In this document: piece by piece, positions 62,401 through 64,000 of the stretch
Layout: each line of letters begins with the position of its first letter
How positions within the stretch are numbered: the first letter of the stretch is position 1
Assembly (NCBI GenBank): GCA_963662175.1
Contig: OY759225.1
Coordinates: 15,803,601 to 15,867,600, forward strand
DNA: 64,000 nt
From: Aradus depressus
Lineage: Eukaryota; Arthropoda; Insecta; Hemiptera; Aradidae
Direction: 5' to 3'
Program-made: the position numbers and the translations under genes
The notes under the pieces: model-generated
What the model was told of the DNA's origin: nothing
Seen by the model: only the letters and a program-made list of their open reading frames with translations
Database searches by the model: none

Positions 62401-63152
62401 AGGCATACACGGACCCATTCACATAACAAGCCTCTGAATCACTTATTTGCCGCATTCGTTTGCTATCTGATGGGTTTACTTTAAACTCAGCAACTTTACT
62501 CCGCTGTGGTTCTGATTTCGTGCGATAATTGGTGTTATTCTTCGAACTGACAACTTCCTTTGGGGGAACCTCAGGTAATTGTCTATGGGTTGGTAAAGAA
62601 CCACGAAGTTCCCTAAGTTTACCACGTAAAGCTTCTACTTCTCTTAAATATTGTTCATGAGCGTAGTGATCATCAGAAAAAACATTATTTGACCATGTTC
62701 GATTACCATTTGGATTAGATCTTACTGGTGAAAATTGAGGGTTTTTTTCAGACTTTGATATAGAATTTCGATGCTCCAGTTTGATAGATATTTGTCTTTC
62801 AGGAGGTGAAAATTTAAAAGGTTTATACTCTACATATGAATCATTCTTTGGAGTTGCAGTTAAGAAATTATCAGATTTGTACAAAGAACCATTGTTATAA
62901 ATCCGTTTTGTGGGTAACAATTGAGCACACTGTTTTTCGACGAAACTTTTTTGCAAATTGTCATTACAAACTGAACACCAATTGACACATGAAAATCGAC
63001 AGGAACCACTTGCACTCTGTGAGGTAGGGGACAGAGGTATAGTAGATTTAATCTTTGGACTAATTTCAAAGCCTCGTGTGTTTTTATTTAAGGATACCTT
63101 TGGAACAACATAAGGTGTTGCCATTGCAGGCATGAGAAAAATTCTTCTCTAC
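25049..63152 (-). CDS. TTLL4: TTLL4-type tubulin polyglutamylase, whole gene (19 coding exons)
   Basis: Seen: spliced on the minus strand, 19 exons (listed separately) join in frame to about 979 codons from ATG at 63133 to TAA at 25049. Exon borders have GT donors and AG acceptors, and phases agree at every join except into the last exon. The assembled protein has a low-complexity N-terminal half (residues 1-385) and a TTL/ATP-grasp domain (about 390-760). Motifs include KPPASARGTGI, KFDLRLYVLVTSFDPLR, HLTNYSINK, YELFGVDVLLDENLKPWLLE and VNISPSLHSNSPLD. A C-terminal extension (765-979) keeps the TPDDVR and IFPTP motifs of TTLL4. Known: TTLL4 adds glutamate side chains to tubulin and other acidic proteins such as nucleosome-assembly proteins. 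Inferred: a complete, functional gene, since no motif residue is missing. It is somewhat shorter than the vertebrate protein (about 1,200 residues). Introns reach more than 5 kb and are full of mobile elements. Confidence 0.93.
25529..25566 (+). mobile_element. SINE family A 3' end, interrupted (left piece)
   Basis: GCGCTCTGGTAGTAGGCGAT then ATGACCTCGTTGTTAAAG. It continues with CCGGGCATGAGTCATAAAAC at 26459-26486 after the foldback. Confidence 0.85.
25567..26445. mobile_element. Large foldback with hammerhead-like cores and 13-bp target duplication
   Basis: 879 bp with ~300-bp inverted arms (from ATGGACTTGAAAAATAAAAT inward), a unique centre at about 25905-26160, and 41 bp outside the left arm (AAAACTGACATTATTGCAGA ...). 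Flanked by perfect 13-bp copies of CTCGTTGTTAAAG at 25554-25566 and 26446-26458. Right-arm core 26333-26382: UAUGC, UUU, UGG, CUGAGGA, U, GGUA-GAAA-UACC, GAAAGUACUC, CCA, U, GUAUA. The two pairing blocks of stem I fit (UGG/CCA and UAUGC/GUAUA). No reverse transcriptase inside. Confidence 0.88.
26459..26486 (+). mobile_element. SINE family A 3' end, interrupted (right piece)
   Basis: Remaining tail GGGCATGAGTCATAAAACCT then AACCT, the continuation of 25529-25566. Confidence 0.8.
27085..27125 (-). mobile_element. Helitron-like 3' end fragment
   Basis: On the minus strand CCCCGAGCAACGCCGGGTAT then TACTGCTA, matching the end of 15533-16056. Confidence 0.7.
27151..27430 (-). mobile_element. SINE family A copy
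   Basis: Tail missing; body and head complete to CCGGCGCCCTC, with B box GGTTTCGAATCC. Confidence 0.87.
28118..28169. repeat. (TA)n microsatellite
   Basis: About 23-25 TA repeats, uninterrupted. Confidence 0.95.
28428..28530 (+). mobile_element. SINE family A, 3' fragment
   Basis: GAGTAGAGTCGGGCTCATGT to GACATGAGTCATAATAACTA, 30 nt from TTLL4 coding exon 18. Confidence 0.8.
28562..28644 (-). CDS. TTLL4: TTLL4 coding exon 18
   Basis: 83 nt between GATTTCAG and GTGAGT, phase 2 in and phase 1 out. Encodes VISKDTSMENLNGTTPEIKL and VCPMVAE. No motif. If the donor were not used, the frame would run on seven codons to a stop (GELKEKSF), giving an alternative short end. Confidence 0.7.
29133..29442 (-). 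mobile_element. SINE family A copy
   Basis: Body and head (GAGCTACCAAGGCCC, two changes in the acceptor-like end); tail truncated. Confidence 0.87.
29634..29945. mobile_element. Family D repeat, complete-looking copy (MITE-like)
   Basis: Begins TACTTCCCTAGGAC and ends AGCTGGGAAGTA, a short imperfect terminal inverted repeat. Inside are blocks found all over the window: TTAATCAATTAATTTTTCGC, TCGACAGTTATTAGGG, a C-run (18 C at 29805-29822), GGAAAACATGAAATTCCGTT, and ACATAACTTCCCCTATA. Other pieces: 9470, 12780, 23000-23520 (reverse), 34520-34855, 35420, 40380-40770, 41450-41860, 46400-46640, 48890, 53500-53690, 55045-55125 with 56066-56578, 58070-58440. No coding capacity. Confidence 0.7.
30572..30651 (-). 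CDS. TTLL4: TTLL4 coding exon 17
   Basis: 80 nt between ATTTTCAG and GTAAGC, phase 0 in and phase 2 out. Encodes TYVTETSSFTLVAMSASQEG and STDIKS. No motif; supported by splice sites, open frame and matching phases. Confidence 0.75.
31615..31655 (+). mobile_element. SINE family A, tail fragment
   Basis: GTAAAGCCTGAGCATGTGTC then ATAGTAACTAAC. Confidence 0.55.
32200..32290. mobile_element. Foldback left arm beside RTE fragment
   Basis: TTTTGTGTCGATATAGTGGA then AATAATAAATAAAATTAAAA-like sequence, mirrored at 32878-32942. The RTE fragment lies between the arms. Confidence 0.6.
32337..32800 (+). pseudogene. RTE-type LINE, ORF2 C-terminus with frameshift
   Basis: First frame VLYKTLIRPVLLYGSETWTT, VFKRKVLRKIFGGV, ELYKLYREPDVLKVMKIGR; after a small deletion, second frame HVARMEAEEMPKKQLM, RRRGRPKLRWADGMAEDARK, NWMAAAQDRDNWRLLVEKAR, stop at 32786. 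This order is diagnostic of RTE/BovB-like elements. It is followed by an ATTGATTGATTG tail, typical of RTE 3' ends. Confidence 0.92.
32801..32942. mobile_element. Foldback right arm, CCGGTTTCGGC family
   Basis: ATTGTCTAATTCCACAAAC, then GTGTACCGGTTTCGGCTTAC, then the mirror of 32200-32290 at 32878-32942. Confidence 0.6.
33417..33730 (+). pseudogene. jockey-like LINE, reverse transcriptase C-terminal relic
   Basis: Decayed frames LGPIWTYNPKLWHTAKPSN and, shifted, DNPPRRLKRTWLRDYL. These match the KPIWTYGIQLWGxAxxSN and DNxxxRRLKRxxPxDL blocks at the end of jockey-clade ORF2, with several stops and shifts between them. Confidence 0.7.
34374..34450 (-). CDS. TTLL4: TTLL4 coding exon 16
   Basis: 77 nt between TTTCTAG and GTGAGT, phase 1 in and phase 0 out. 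Encodes VELLKSLCSGQIHLDVKDNE and PRTAS. GVxLLxSxC follows the WExxY segment in TTLL4, so this is still the conserved C-terminal region. Confidence 0.9.
34841..34930 (+). mobile_element. SINE family A fragment
   Basis: ATCTGGAAGGTAAAAAAAAA, then ACCATCCTTCGGATGGGACT and GATGGTCCCAAGCCTGT. Confidence 0.6.
34965..35125 (+). pseudogene. LINE C-terminal fragment (RNase H/zinc region)
   Basis: RLLTGHDFLQGHFHRIGVAD then NPYCVLCERAAHD resembles the LLTGHxxLxxHLxxxGxxxxxxCxxC end of RNase H-bearing LINEs, broken by a frameshift before the HLxxCP part. It lies in the TTLL4 intron between coding exons 15 and 16. Confidence 0.65.
35227..35348 (-). CDS. TTLL4: TTLL4 coding exon 15
   Basis: 122 nt, phase 2 in and phase 1 out, donor GTATAA. 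The acceptor is the upstream AG of ATTTAG, not the TTTTCAG 7 nt inside. Only the upstream site keeps frame and gives NFQKIFPTPKTHSYHHFLEG, which matches the GQFERIFPS segment of TTLL4. It continues QQYYNMLFDAWESQYSTN. Confidence 0.93.
35759..36053 (+). mobile_element. SINE family A, full copy with 12-bp duplication
   Basis: TGAGGGCGCCGGTAGCTTAG head, B box GGTTCGAAACC, tail CATAAAACCTAATC. Flanked by TATATATCCAAG at 35747-35758 and 36054-36065. A ~37-bp piece (CGGATGGGACGTTAAGCGAT region) is missing inside. Confidence 0.93.
36430..36515 (-). CDS. TTLL4: TTLL4 coding exon 14
   Basis: 86 nt between a long T-run ending TTTTTAG and GTAAGT, phase 0 in and phase 2 out. Encodes YLETILNELTPDDVRHLTQY and EDELTQVG. 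The LTPDDVRxLxxxEDE segment is shared with vertebrate TTLL4. Confidence 0.93.
36850..37030 (+). mobile_element. SINE family A, 5' half
   Basis: ACGGGCGCCGGTTGCTAAGT to GCCTGTACGATGTCAGGTAC, ending before the neighbouring reverse copy. Contains B box GGTTCGATACC. Confidence 0.87.
37049..37387 (-). mobile_element. SINE family A, full copy with 13-bp duplication
   Basis: 339 bp from GGTTAGGTTTTATGACTCAT to CAAGCGCCCTC. Flanked by perfect TTAATCATTTTTA at 37036-37048 and 37388-37400. It lies head-on to 36850-37030, so together they form an inverted repeat. Confidence 0.95.
37661..37789 (-). CDS. TTLL4: TTLL4 coding exon 13
   Basis: 129 nt (43 codons) between ATTTTTGCAG and GTATGT, phase 0. Encodes KEASQKMGVTDALCLDQRFY and ends in NQMEDRDL. 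It corresponds to the linker just after the TTL domain, which is variable in the family. Confidence 0.88.
37918..38421 (+). mobile_element. Non-autonomous Helitron-like element, copy 2
   Basis: Same start (TCATATACATAAAGCTG) and hairpin end as 15533-16056 but ending CTGTTAG (one change from CTGCTAG). Inserted between A and T. It lies in the TTLL4 intron between coding exons 12 and 13, beside a partial foldback arm (38421-38530). Confidence 0.85.
38575..38640. mobile_element. Partial foldback arm, CCGGTTTCGGC family
   Basis: TTGTCTAATTCCACAAAAAA and AAGTGTACCGGTTTCGGCTG. Similar single arms are at 40860-40950, 48075-48195, 50960-51025 and 57715-57805. Confidence 0.6.
38755..39050. mobile_element. 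Rearranged SINE family A
   Basis: The head part (38755-38850) reads in reverse (GCGATCTTGAGTTCAGTAGA) and the body (38860-39050) reads forward (CCGAGCTTGTAAAATGTCAG to GCGCTCTGGTAGTAGGCGAT), as after an internal inversion. Confidence 0.7.
39549..39674 (-). CDS. TTLL4: TTLL4 coding exon 12 (end of TTL domain)
   Basis: 126 nt (42 codons) between CTATTTTCAG and GTAAAG, phase 0. Encodes VNISPSLHSNSPLDTAVKGP and then LVRNILNMVGYHIPNTL. NISPSLHSxSPLD completes the catalytic core. Confidence 0.97.
39829..40376. mobile_element. DNA transposon with ~31-bp perfect terminal inverted repeats
   Basis: GGGGGCGTTCAAGTATTACG then TAACGCAATTT at the left; its exact reverse complement ends at 40376. TGA stands outside both ends (39826-39828 and 40377-40379), a possible 3-bp duplication. 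The inside has a frame fragment MSSKEGDLHHQLFLAYKGSH then ADLPAQLCQKNANEI, a stop, and later ATKKKATMLSYFTQ. I do not recognise a transposase domain. It lies in the TTLL4 intron between coding exons 11 and 12. Confidence 0.9.
40860..40950. mobile_element. Partial foldback arm with hammerhead-like core
   Basis: The minus strand reads CUGACGA-U-GGUG-UAAU-GCU-GAAAC-AAU-GUA. The other arm is missing. Confidence 0.6.
42240..42510 (+). pseudogene. LINE C-terminal fragment (RNase H/zinc region)
   Basis: QLTVLTGHGTFNRHPHTVGV then KDSPTCDICGEEDETAAHFL and GIWSEEI. LTGHGxxNxHxxxxGxxxxxxCxxCxxxxETxxHFL is the RNase H-end/zinc signature of I/R1-type LINEs. The frame shifts after HFW. Confidence 0.8.
42672..42885 (-). 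CDS. TTLL4: TTLL4 coding exon 11 (metal-binding motif)
   Basis: 214 nt between TTTCTCTAG and GTACGT, phase 2 in and phase 0 out. Encodes TLKSLWSYLEGTVNVDALWS, a VIKTMIC helix, and YELFGVDVLLDENLKPWLLE. The Asp of FGVD and the Glu of LLE are the magnesium ligands of the TTL fold; the matching Asn lies at the start of the next exon (VNISPS). Confidence 0.98.
43010..43330 (+). pseudogene. jockey-like LINE relic, heavily decayed
   Basis: HNNPLAKFAS and, shifted, NNPPKRLKGCC recall the HPNxLAxxL ... NxPxRRLKR end of jockey ORF2, like the relic at 33417. No intact domain. Confidence 0.45.
43394..43520 (-). CDS. TTLL4: TTLL4 coding exon 10 (HLTNYS motif)
   Basis: 127 nt between ATATTTCAG and GTAAAT, phase 1 in and phase 2 out. 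Encodes AKYSDDLTTLSDRYIHLTNY, then SINKLSHSYASNEDAEACVG and HKW. HLTNYSINK is strictly conserved in TTLL polyglutamylases, and GHKW precedes the WxxLK segment begun in the next exon. Confidence 0.97.
43545..43625 (+). mobile_element. SINE family B, partial
   Basis: GCGCGGGTTCGAAATCGGTC then CTGGGGTGAGTTTTATTTCA. It lies just upstream (in TTLL4 terms) of coding exon 10. Confidence 0.65.
43740..43795 (+). ncRNA. Hammerhead-like core, separate family
   Basis: CUGACGA (43751-43757), one A, stem II GGAACGU/ACGUCCC (43759-43765 with 43770-43776; 6 of 7 pairs, loop AAGA), GAAAC (43777-43781), AUC, GUU. No convincing adjacent stem I was found, so this may be a decayed terminal repeat. Confidence 0.45.
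44108..44150 (-). mobile_element. SINE family B, short fragment
   Basis: TCTCCCGGGTCCATGCATGT then TTGTAAATAACCC matches the GGGGCCATGG-to-GTTGTAAGTAACC block. Confidence 0.5.
44307..44514 (-). CDS. TTLL4: TTLL4 coding exon 9 (nucleotide-binding core)
   Basis: 208 nt between GTTTTAG and GTAATT, phase 0 in and phase 1 out. Encodes PASARGTGIKVVHKW, then QKYISNPYLINGSKFDLRLY and VLVTSFDPLRVYIYDNGLVR. The glycine loop (ARGTGI), the QKYI hinge and the KFDLRxY segment are ATP-grasp elements of TTL enzymes. All expected residues are present. Confidence 0.98.
44700..45640 (+). mobile_element. LINE 3' end, split by a MITE
   Basis: CPLCNSDNDNILHLLITCPM in translation at 44725-44790 is the CxxC...H...CP zinc end of CR1/L2-type ORF2, then a stop region and an AT-rich 3' part ending AAGCAATAAAGTTTCATTTC at about 45640. 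A MITE interrupts it at 45039-45442. Confidence 0.7.
45039..45442. mobile_element. MITE with 29-bp terminal inverted repeats
   Basis: CTGTACCTCGGAGGTAAACT then GCACTATGT at the left and its near-exact reverse complement at the right (45414-45442, one mismatch). 404 bp, no frame. Confidence 0.9.
45942..46243 (+). mobile_element. SINE family A, full copy with target duplication
   Basis: GGGCGCCGGTAGTCAGTGG head, B box GGTTCGAAACC, tail CATAAAACCTAATCTAACC. Flanked by TATAAAAATTGTG at 45929-45941 and 46244-46256. Confidence 0.93.
46826..46925 (-). CDS. TTLL4: TTLL4 coding exon 8 (TTL domain)
   Basis: 100 nt between TTTTTAG and GTATGT, phase 2 in and phase 0 out. Encodes FGFMPRTFVLPQDLKQL and then WDKSENTRWIVKP. 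WIVKP is the start of the ATP-binding segment. Confidence 0.97.
47011..47179 (-). CDS. TTLL4: TTLL4 coding exon 7 (TTL domain)
   Basis: 169 nt between ATTTTCAG and GTAATT, phase 1 in and phase 2 out. Encodes SPDWTGIWGKHMKS, then KLNHFPGTFQIGRKDRLWKN and a GKKE end. The LNHFPGxFxIGRKDxLW motif is a hallmark of the TTLL4/TTLL5 group of polyglutamylases. Confidence 0.97.
47525..47715. mobile_element. Foldback, diverged GGCTGAAGATGG family
   Basis: The left arm ATTGTCTATTTCACAAAATA and right arm GCGAAACAGACAATATCTTC are inverted. The core CUGAAGA-U-GGUAU is followed by a damaged stem II. Confidence 0.7.
47755..47955. mobile_element. Foldback, GGCTGAGGATGG family
   Basis: Arms around 47845 (GGGAGTACTTTCGGTATTTC mirrored by GAAATACCGAAAGGACTCCC). 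It ends with the one-sided TTGAATTATTTCACAATATT then TCTGCAATAATGTCAT, as in 18934 and 25567. Confidence 0.8.
49510..50180. other. GC-richer island of unknown nature
   Basis: Contains GCGCGCC, CGCCTCGCGCGCGGCGTTCC and other CpG-rich words, unlike its AT-rich surroundings. A 103-codon plus-strand frame at 49531-49842 has no recognisable family. The end (50126-50180) is a reversed SINE A fragment (GCCTACTACCAGAG). It lies in the TTLL4 intron between coding exons 6 and 7. Confidence 0.35.
50126..50180 (-). mobile_element. SINE family A, tail fragment
   Basis: GCCCAGGCTTGAACTATATG, TTGCCTACTACCAGAG. Confidence 0.55.
51028..51252 (-). mobile_element. SINE family A copy, partial
   Basis: Tail and head present, middle shortened; B box GGTTCGAAATTCG changed (TTTCGAACCCGCGATC). 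Confidence 0.8.
51392..51597 (+). mobile_element. SINE family A, 3' part
   Basis: GGGAGGTGAAAAAACCTTGA to GGACATGAGTCATAATAACT, diverged. Confidence 0.75.
51663..51988 (-). mobile_element. SINE family A copy
   Basis: GGTTAGGTTAGG tail, body complete, head stops at CAAGCACGCATA. TATTATTATTA-type sequence on both sides. Confidence 0.88.
52597..52710 (-). CDS. TTLL4: TTLL4 coding exon 6 (TTL domain)
   Basis: 114 nt between GCTTTAG and GTGAGT, phase 1 on both sides. Encodes EKPFPTVVQRALKWKLTTIT and then PIVVKKVVQNSGYKFIR. This matches the LLRWKMSTVTPNIVKQTI region of TTLL4. It is separated from exon 5 by a 4.8-kb intron carrying a hAT element. Confidence 0.94.
52780..53480 (+). pseudogene. Tc1/mariner-superfamily transposase relic
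   Basis: N-terminus MNRLIPEQRLQIVQIYFKN then RGSVCETYRE at 52860 (helix-turn-helix region), a deletion, then NESIRHRAQQLQLSPFTLWK, ILRKYLGLRAYKIQLMQQLK, DHRLRRTFGEWAENE, and after a frameshift AHFWLNGYVNKQNCHIF. The match to the SIRxRxQxLxxSxTTLWxIL...YKIQLxQxLKPxDHxxR and SDEAHFWLNGYVNKQN blocks is clear. The first catalytic Asp (SDEAHF) is lost in the shift and the later acidic residues are absent. Confidence 0.88.
53764..53959 (+). mobile_element. SINE family A, 3' part
   Basis: ACCGGCGGAGGCCCTTAGAC, GGGAGGTGAAATAAG, tail GGGCATGAGTCACAATAAG. Confidence 0.75.
53960..55045. other. TTLL4 intron, no recognised element
   Basis: AT-rich intronic DNA between coding exons 5 and 6; nothing recognised. 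Confidence 0.4.
55134..56065 (-). mobile_element. Internally deleted hAT transposon with 8-bp target duplication
   Basis: Begins CAG and ends CTG; perfect 8-bp duplication GTTGTTTT at 55126-55133 and 56066-56073. Inside are two transposase-derived coding pieces (next entry). The insertion splits a family D repeat, whose halves continue at 55045-55125 and 56074-56578. Confidence 0.9.
55444..55800 (-). pseudogene. hAT transposase fusion relic
   Basis: A 50-codon frame (55444-55596) starts MSGRKKDPVW, the usual start of a BED-finger hAT transposase, and jumps directly to NSIKRIFSTYGLVHSKIRNC then VGNEKAAKLVFLYKQLN, the usual C-terminus. The catalytic middle is gone. Upstream in another frame (to 55800) is YGFKLPFLIGQPERFPELKI, of unknown origin. 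Confidence 0.75.
56600..56985. mobile_element. Foldback element (GTCGAAACGTC family)
   Basis: Arms around 56790: GGCAATTAAAGTATATTTAT ... AAGACGTTTCGACATACTGT at the left, mirrored by ACAGTAGGTCGAAACGTCTT ... TATACCTTAATTGCC at the right. GAAACGUC is the 3' half of a hammerhead-like core; the CUGANGA half is degraded (AUGACAGUAGGUC). Confidence 0.75.
57552..57635 (-). CDS. TTLL4: TTLL4 coding exon 5 (start of TTL domain)
   Basis: 84 nt between CTTTCCCAG and GTATGT, phase 1 on both sides. Encodes LRTSLFPYIPPFIKFASDTC, which corresponds to the SLFPxVPPTIYF segment that opens the TTL domain in TTLL4 proteins. Confidence 0.92.
57715..57805. mobile_element. Partial foldback arm, CCGGTTTCGGC family
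   Basis: The minus strand reads GUGCUGACUA-U-GGUGUGAGCC-GAAAC-CG-GUG. The core G of GA is changed to U, so probably inactive. It lies between TTLL4 coding exons 4 and 5. Confidence 0.6.
57867..57971 (-). CDS. TTLL4: TTLL4 coding exon 4
   Basis: 105 nt between a TTTTTTAG acceptor and a GTTAGT donor, phase 1 on both sides. Encodes YARIVEGTPKETLPL, then a polar linker ending ISAIKLY. I recognise no motif; it bridges the acidic region and the TTL domain. Confidence 0.83.
58198..58223 (+). repeat. Run of 26 G
   Basis: Uninterrupted G-run preceded by G-rich sequence (GGGGGAGGGGAAGGGGCGGG), inside a family D piece. Its length is likely variable and may be affected by sequencing. Confidence 0.9.
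58470..58790 (-). mobile_element. SINE family A copy
   Basis: Full-length, diverged tail (AGTTATTATGACTCATGCCC), head CCACCGGCGCCCTC, B box GGTTTCGAACCC. Confidence 0.9.
59043..59089 (-). CDS. TTLL4: TTLL4 coding exon 3 (47 nt)
   Basis: Small exon between TTTTCTAG and GTATGT. One base completes the serine begun in exon 2. It then encodes the acidic run EDIEEEDSEPKYTFD and leaves one base for the next exon. Acidic stretches at this place, just before the TTL domain, are also found in vertebrate TTLL4. Too short for ordinary gene callers; supported by phase agreement on both sides. Confidence 0.85.
59152..59345 (+). mobile_element. SINE family B copy, best preserved
   Basis: GGAGCCATGGTGGCCGTGCG, B box GGGTTCAAATCCC (one change), tail CATCGTACATAGGTCAAAAATG. 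It runs directly into a (TA)n tract. Lies 63 nt from TTLL4 coding exon 3. Confidence 0.88.
59348..59419. repeat. (TA)n microsatellite
   Basis: About 36 uninterrupted TA units starting at the 3' end of a SINE B, so probably grown from its tail. Confidence 0.95.
59490..59620. repeat. Duplicated end of TTLL4 coding exon 2
   Basis: CCCGAATATATTTTGTAATA then TGCAATGGACTG at 59588-59620 repeats the exon border at 59660-59695. A shorter copy (AATATGCAATGGACTGTAAA) lies at 59503. Both are followed by CAGTTAAAATAAA. Confidence 0.85.
59656..59861 (-). CDS. TTLL4: TTLL4 coding exon 2
   Basis: 206 nt, phase 0 in and phase 2 out. Acceptor TATATAG, donor GTATTT. It encodes residues 266-334: ETIATVTKDI at the start, a Pro/Ala-rich middle, and IAYYKIYSDSS at the end. 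The exon reads continuously from exon 1 and into exon 3 without a frame break. The last 40 nt or so, with the donor, are duplicated in the following intron at 59578-59620 (see findings). Confidence 0.85.
60055..60925. repeat. ~200-bp direct duplication split by a SINE
   Basis: Copy 1 at 60055-60255 and copy 2 at 60735-60925 share GTGTGGACTTT, TTTTTACAAAATGCTGGTGT and ATCGATTTTGCTGATTTATT. The SINE A at 60407-60650 lies between. No conserved frame. Confidence 0.75.
60407..60650 (-). mobile_element. SINE family A copy, head truncated
   Basis: Tail AGTTATGAATCATGCCCGGG, body to AAGTTTATTTTACCTCCCAC. Confidence 0.82.
60926..62338. other. TTLL4 intron 1, no recognised element
   Basis: AT-rich intronic DNA between coding exons 1 and 2; no repeat, frame or motif recognised. 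This is the longest stretch here without an identified mobile element. Confidence 0.45.
62339..63152 (-). CDS. TTLL4: TTLL4 coding exon 1 (start codon; disordered N-terminus)
   Basis: The coding part runs from 63133 to 62339 (265 codons, ending in phase 0 before a GTATGT donor). The acceptor is TTCACAG at 63155-63153. An in-frame TAG lies six codons upstream inside the same exon, which supports the ATG at 63133 as the start; a second ATG is three codons on. The segment is rich in Ser, Pro and Lys and looks disordered. It holds a cysteine cluster (C45, C49, C53, C56), a short predicted coiled coil at about 158-180 (EQYLREVEALRGKLRELRG), and a basic SP-rich stretch at 245-265 (SPKRPRDSRSPK) that could be a nuclear localisation signal. 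The N-terminal sequence itself matches no family I recognise; the assignment comes from the downstream exons. Confidence 0.88.
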
Positions 63153-63339
63153 CTGTGAACATAAAAAAAAATATATATATTTCTATTTTTTGAGAAATAA
63201 CCTGTTTTCTAACCAGCATGCAGAAATATGAACAAGAAACAATATGACGTTAAACATACCTCAACTAATTAACGATACTAAAAATAAAATCTTAAGTCAC
63301 AAGCAAACAATTTATTTAAGGTAATGTTTTTAAACTGAC

Positions 63340-63410
63340 CGTCTGATCAAGGTTGAATGTGGATGCATGCTTCTAGCCTGCTTTTTCGAAAACACGAAAC
63401 TCATTTTATA
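63340..63410 (-). CDS. Possible 5' exon of TTLL4 with short upstream frame
   Basis: A GTCAGT donor follows 63340. Upstream of it an ATG at 63404 opens a 21-codon frame (MSFVFSKKQARSMHPHSTLI, then R). Spliced to the normal acceptor at 63152 it meets TAG at once, giving a 22-codon upstream ORF. Spliced 6 nt further in, it would fuse in frame to the main protein. The transcription start was not identified. Inference from splice signals only. Confidence 0.4.
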
Positions 63411-64000
63411 ATACAATTTGATATAATAAAACTATTGAAAAAAAAATAATAAAAAAATGTGGGGACAATTTAAGCGTACAGCAGGTATCAAAAAAACCAA
63501 TTGAAAAAAACACCCGCCTCCTAAAACCAAAAAACACGAATTCACAAATAAAAATTAACGAAGATCAGAAGACATAGTTTTACAGTTCCCCACAACGCGG
63601 GAAGTACTAAAGCGCTGCATATCCAACCATGAAAACCACGTAACAAAAAAGAAAACTATTTTAACAATGGCACTAGTTGTAAATAATTTTTAAATCTAGA
63701 ATTAGCTAATTAACTCATTAGGTATATTACTAAAGTAAAATTATCATTTTTTGTTTCAAGTTATAAGAAAACATTAATAGGCTTATCTGAAATTGGTTTT
63801 TTCTACCTTCTGTTATTGATTAATTTTGTTTAGCGATGTATATTGATTTTCGCATACATATAAGTCTTTAGTGGGATCGAAAATACAAATAATTTTTTTA
63901 TTTGTCATTGTTACTCATAATTCATAATAAATTACTCAATGATAAGATTAACAAGATCCCCAAAGGTCACATGTTGGCTGACTTGTATTTCTAAAAGGTT
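63411..64000. other. Region upstream of TTLL4
   Basis: AT-rich, no long frame. The stretch 63580-63650 is less AT-rich and is a reasonable place for the TTLL4 promoter, but no TATA box or initiator is convincing. Nothing else recognised. Confidence 0.3.

Overview
The window is AT-rich animal DNA, most likely from an arthropod and plausibly an insect. The reasons are spliced exons with GT/AG introns, dense small transposons and LINE fragments, tRNA-derived SINEs, and a SINE tail made of AACCT units (the complement of the insect telomere motif TTAGG). I cannot name the species.

There is one host gene, and it fills most of the right-hand 60% of the window on the minus strand. It is a tubulin polyglutamylase of the TTLL4 type, read here as 19 coding exons between 63133 and 25049, plus a possible 5' exon near 63340-63404. 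The exons join in frame to about 979 codons. Every splice phase was checked by hand; one join, into the last exon, is uncertain. The protein has a serine-, proline- and lysine-rich N-terminal half and a complete TTL (ATP-grasp) domain with the expected nucleotide- and metal-binding motifs, followed by a TTLL4-like C-terminal extension.

From 1 to about 24,900 I find no host gene. That region and the TTLL4 introns are packed with mobile elements. SINE family A (tRNA-headed, about 340 bp) is present in about 26 full or partial copies and SINE family B in six. Two hAT DNA transposons have perfect 8-bp target duplications, and one of them contains a SINE. Two short Helitron-like elements occur, one with a paralogous empty site. 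Several MITEs have clear terminal inverted repeats (39829-40376, 11746-12551, 24322-24559, 45039-45442, 1847-2276). Fragments of at least four kinds of non-LTR retrotransposon are present, along with one Tc1/mariner-type transposase relic. A 168-bp tandem array of eight units lies inside a split SINE.

The least ordinary component is a set of foldback (inverted-repeat) elements. Both arms carry a conserved hammerhead-ribozyme-like core (CUGANGA, short stem II, GAAA, tiny stem III, then a UH cleavage position), in three or four diverged sequence families. The best copy (25567-26445) interrupts a SINE and is bounded by a perfect 13-bp duplication. This fits the hammerhead-bearing terminal repeats of Penelope-like elements, but no Penelope reverse transcriptase is seen here. 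The cores also carry an extra base next to stem II, so self-cleavage is a hypothesis.
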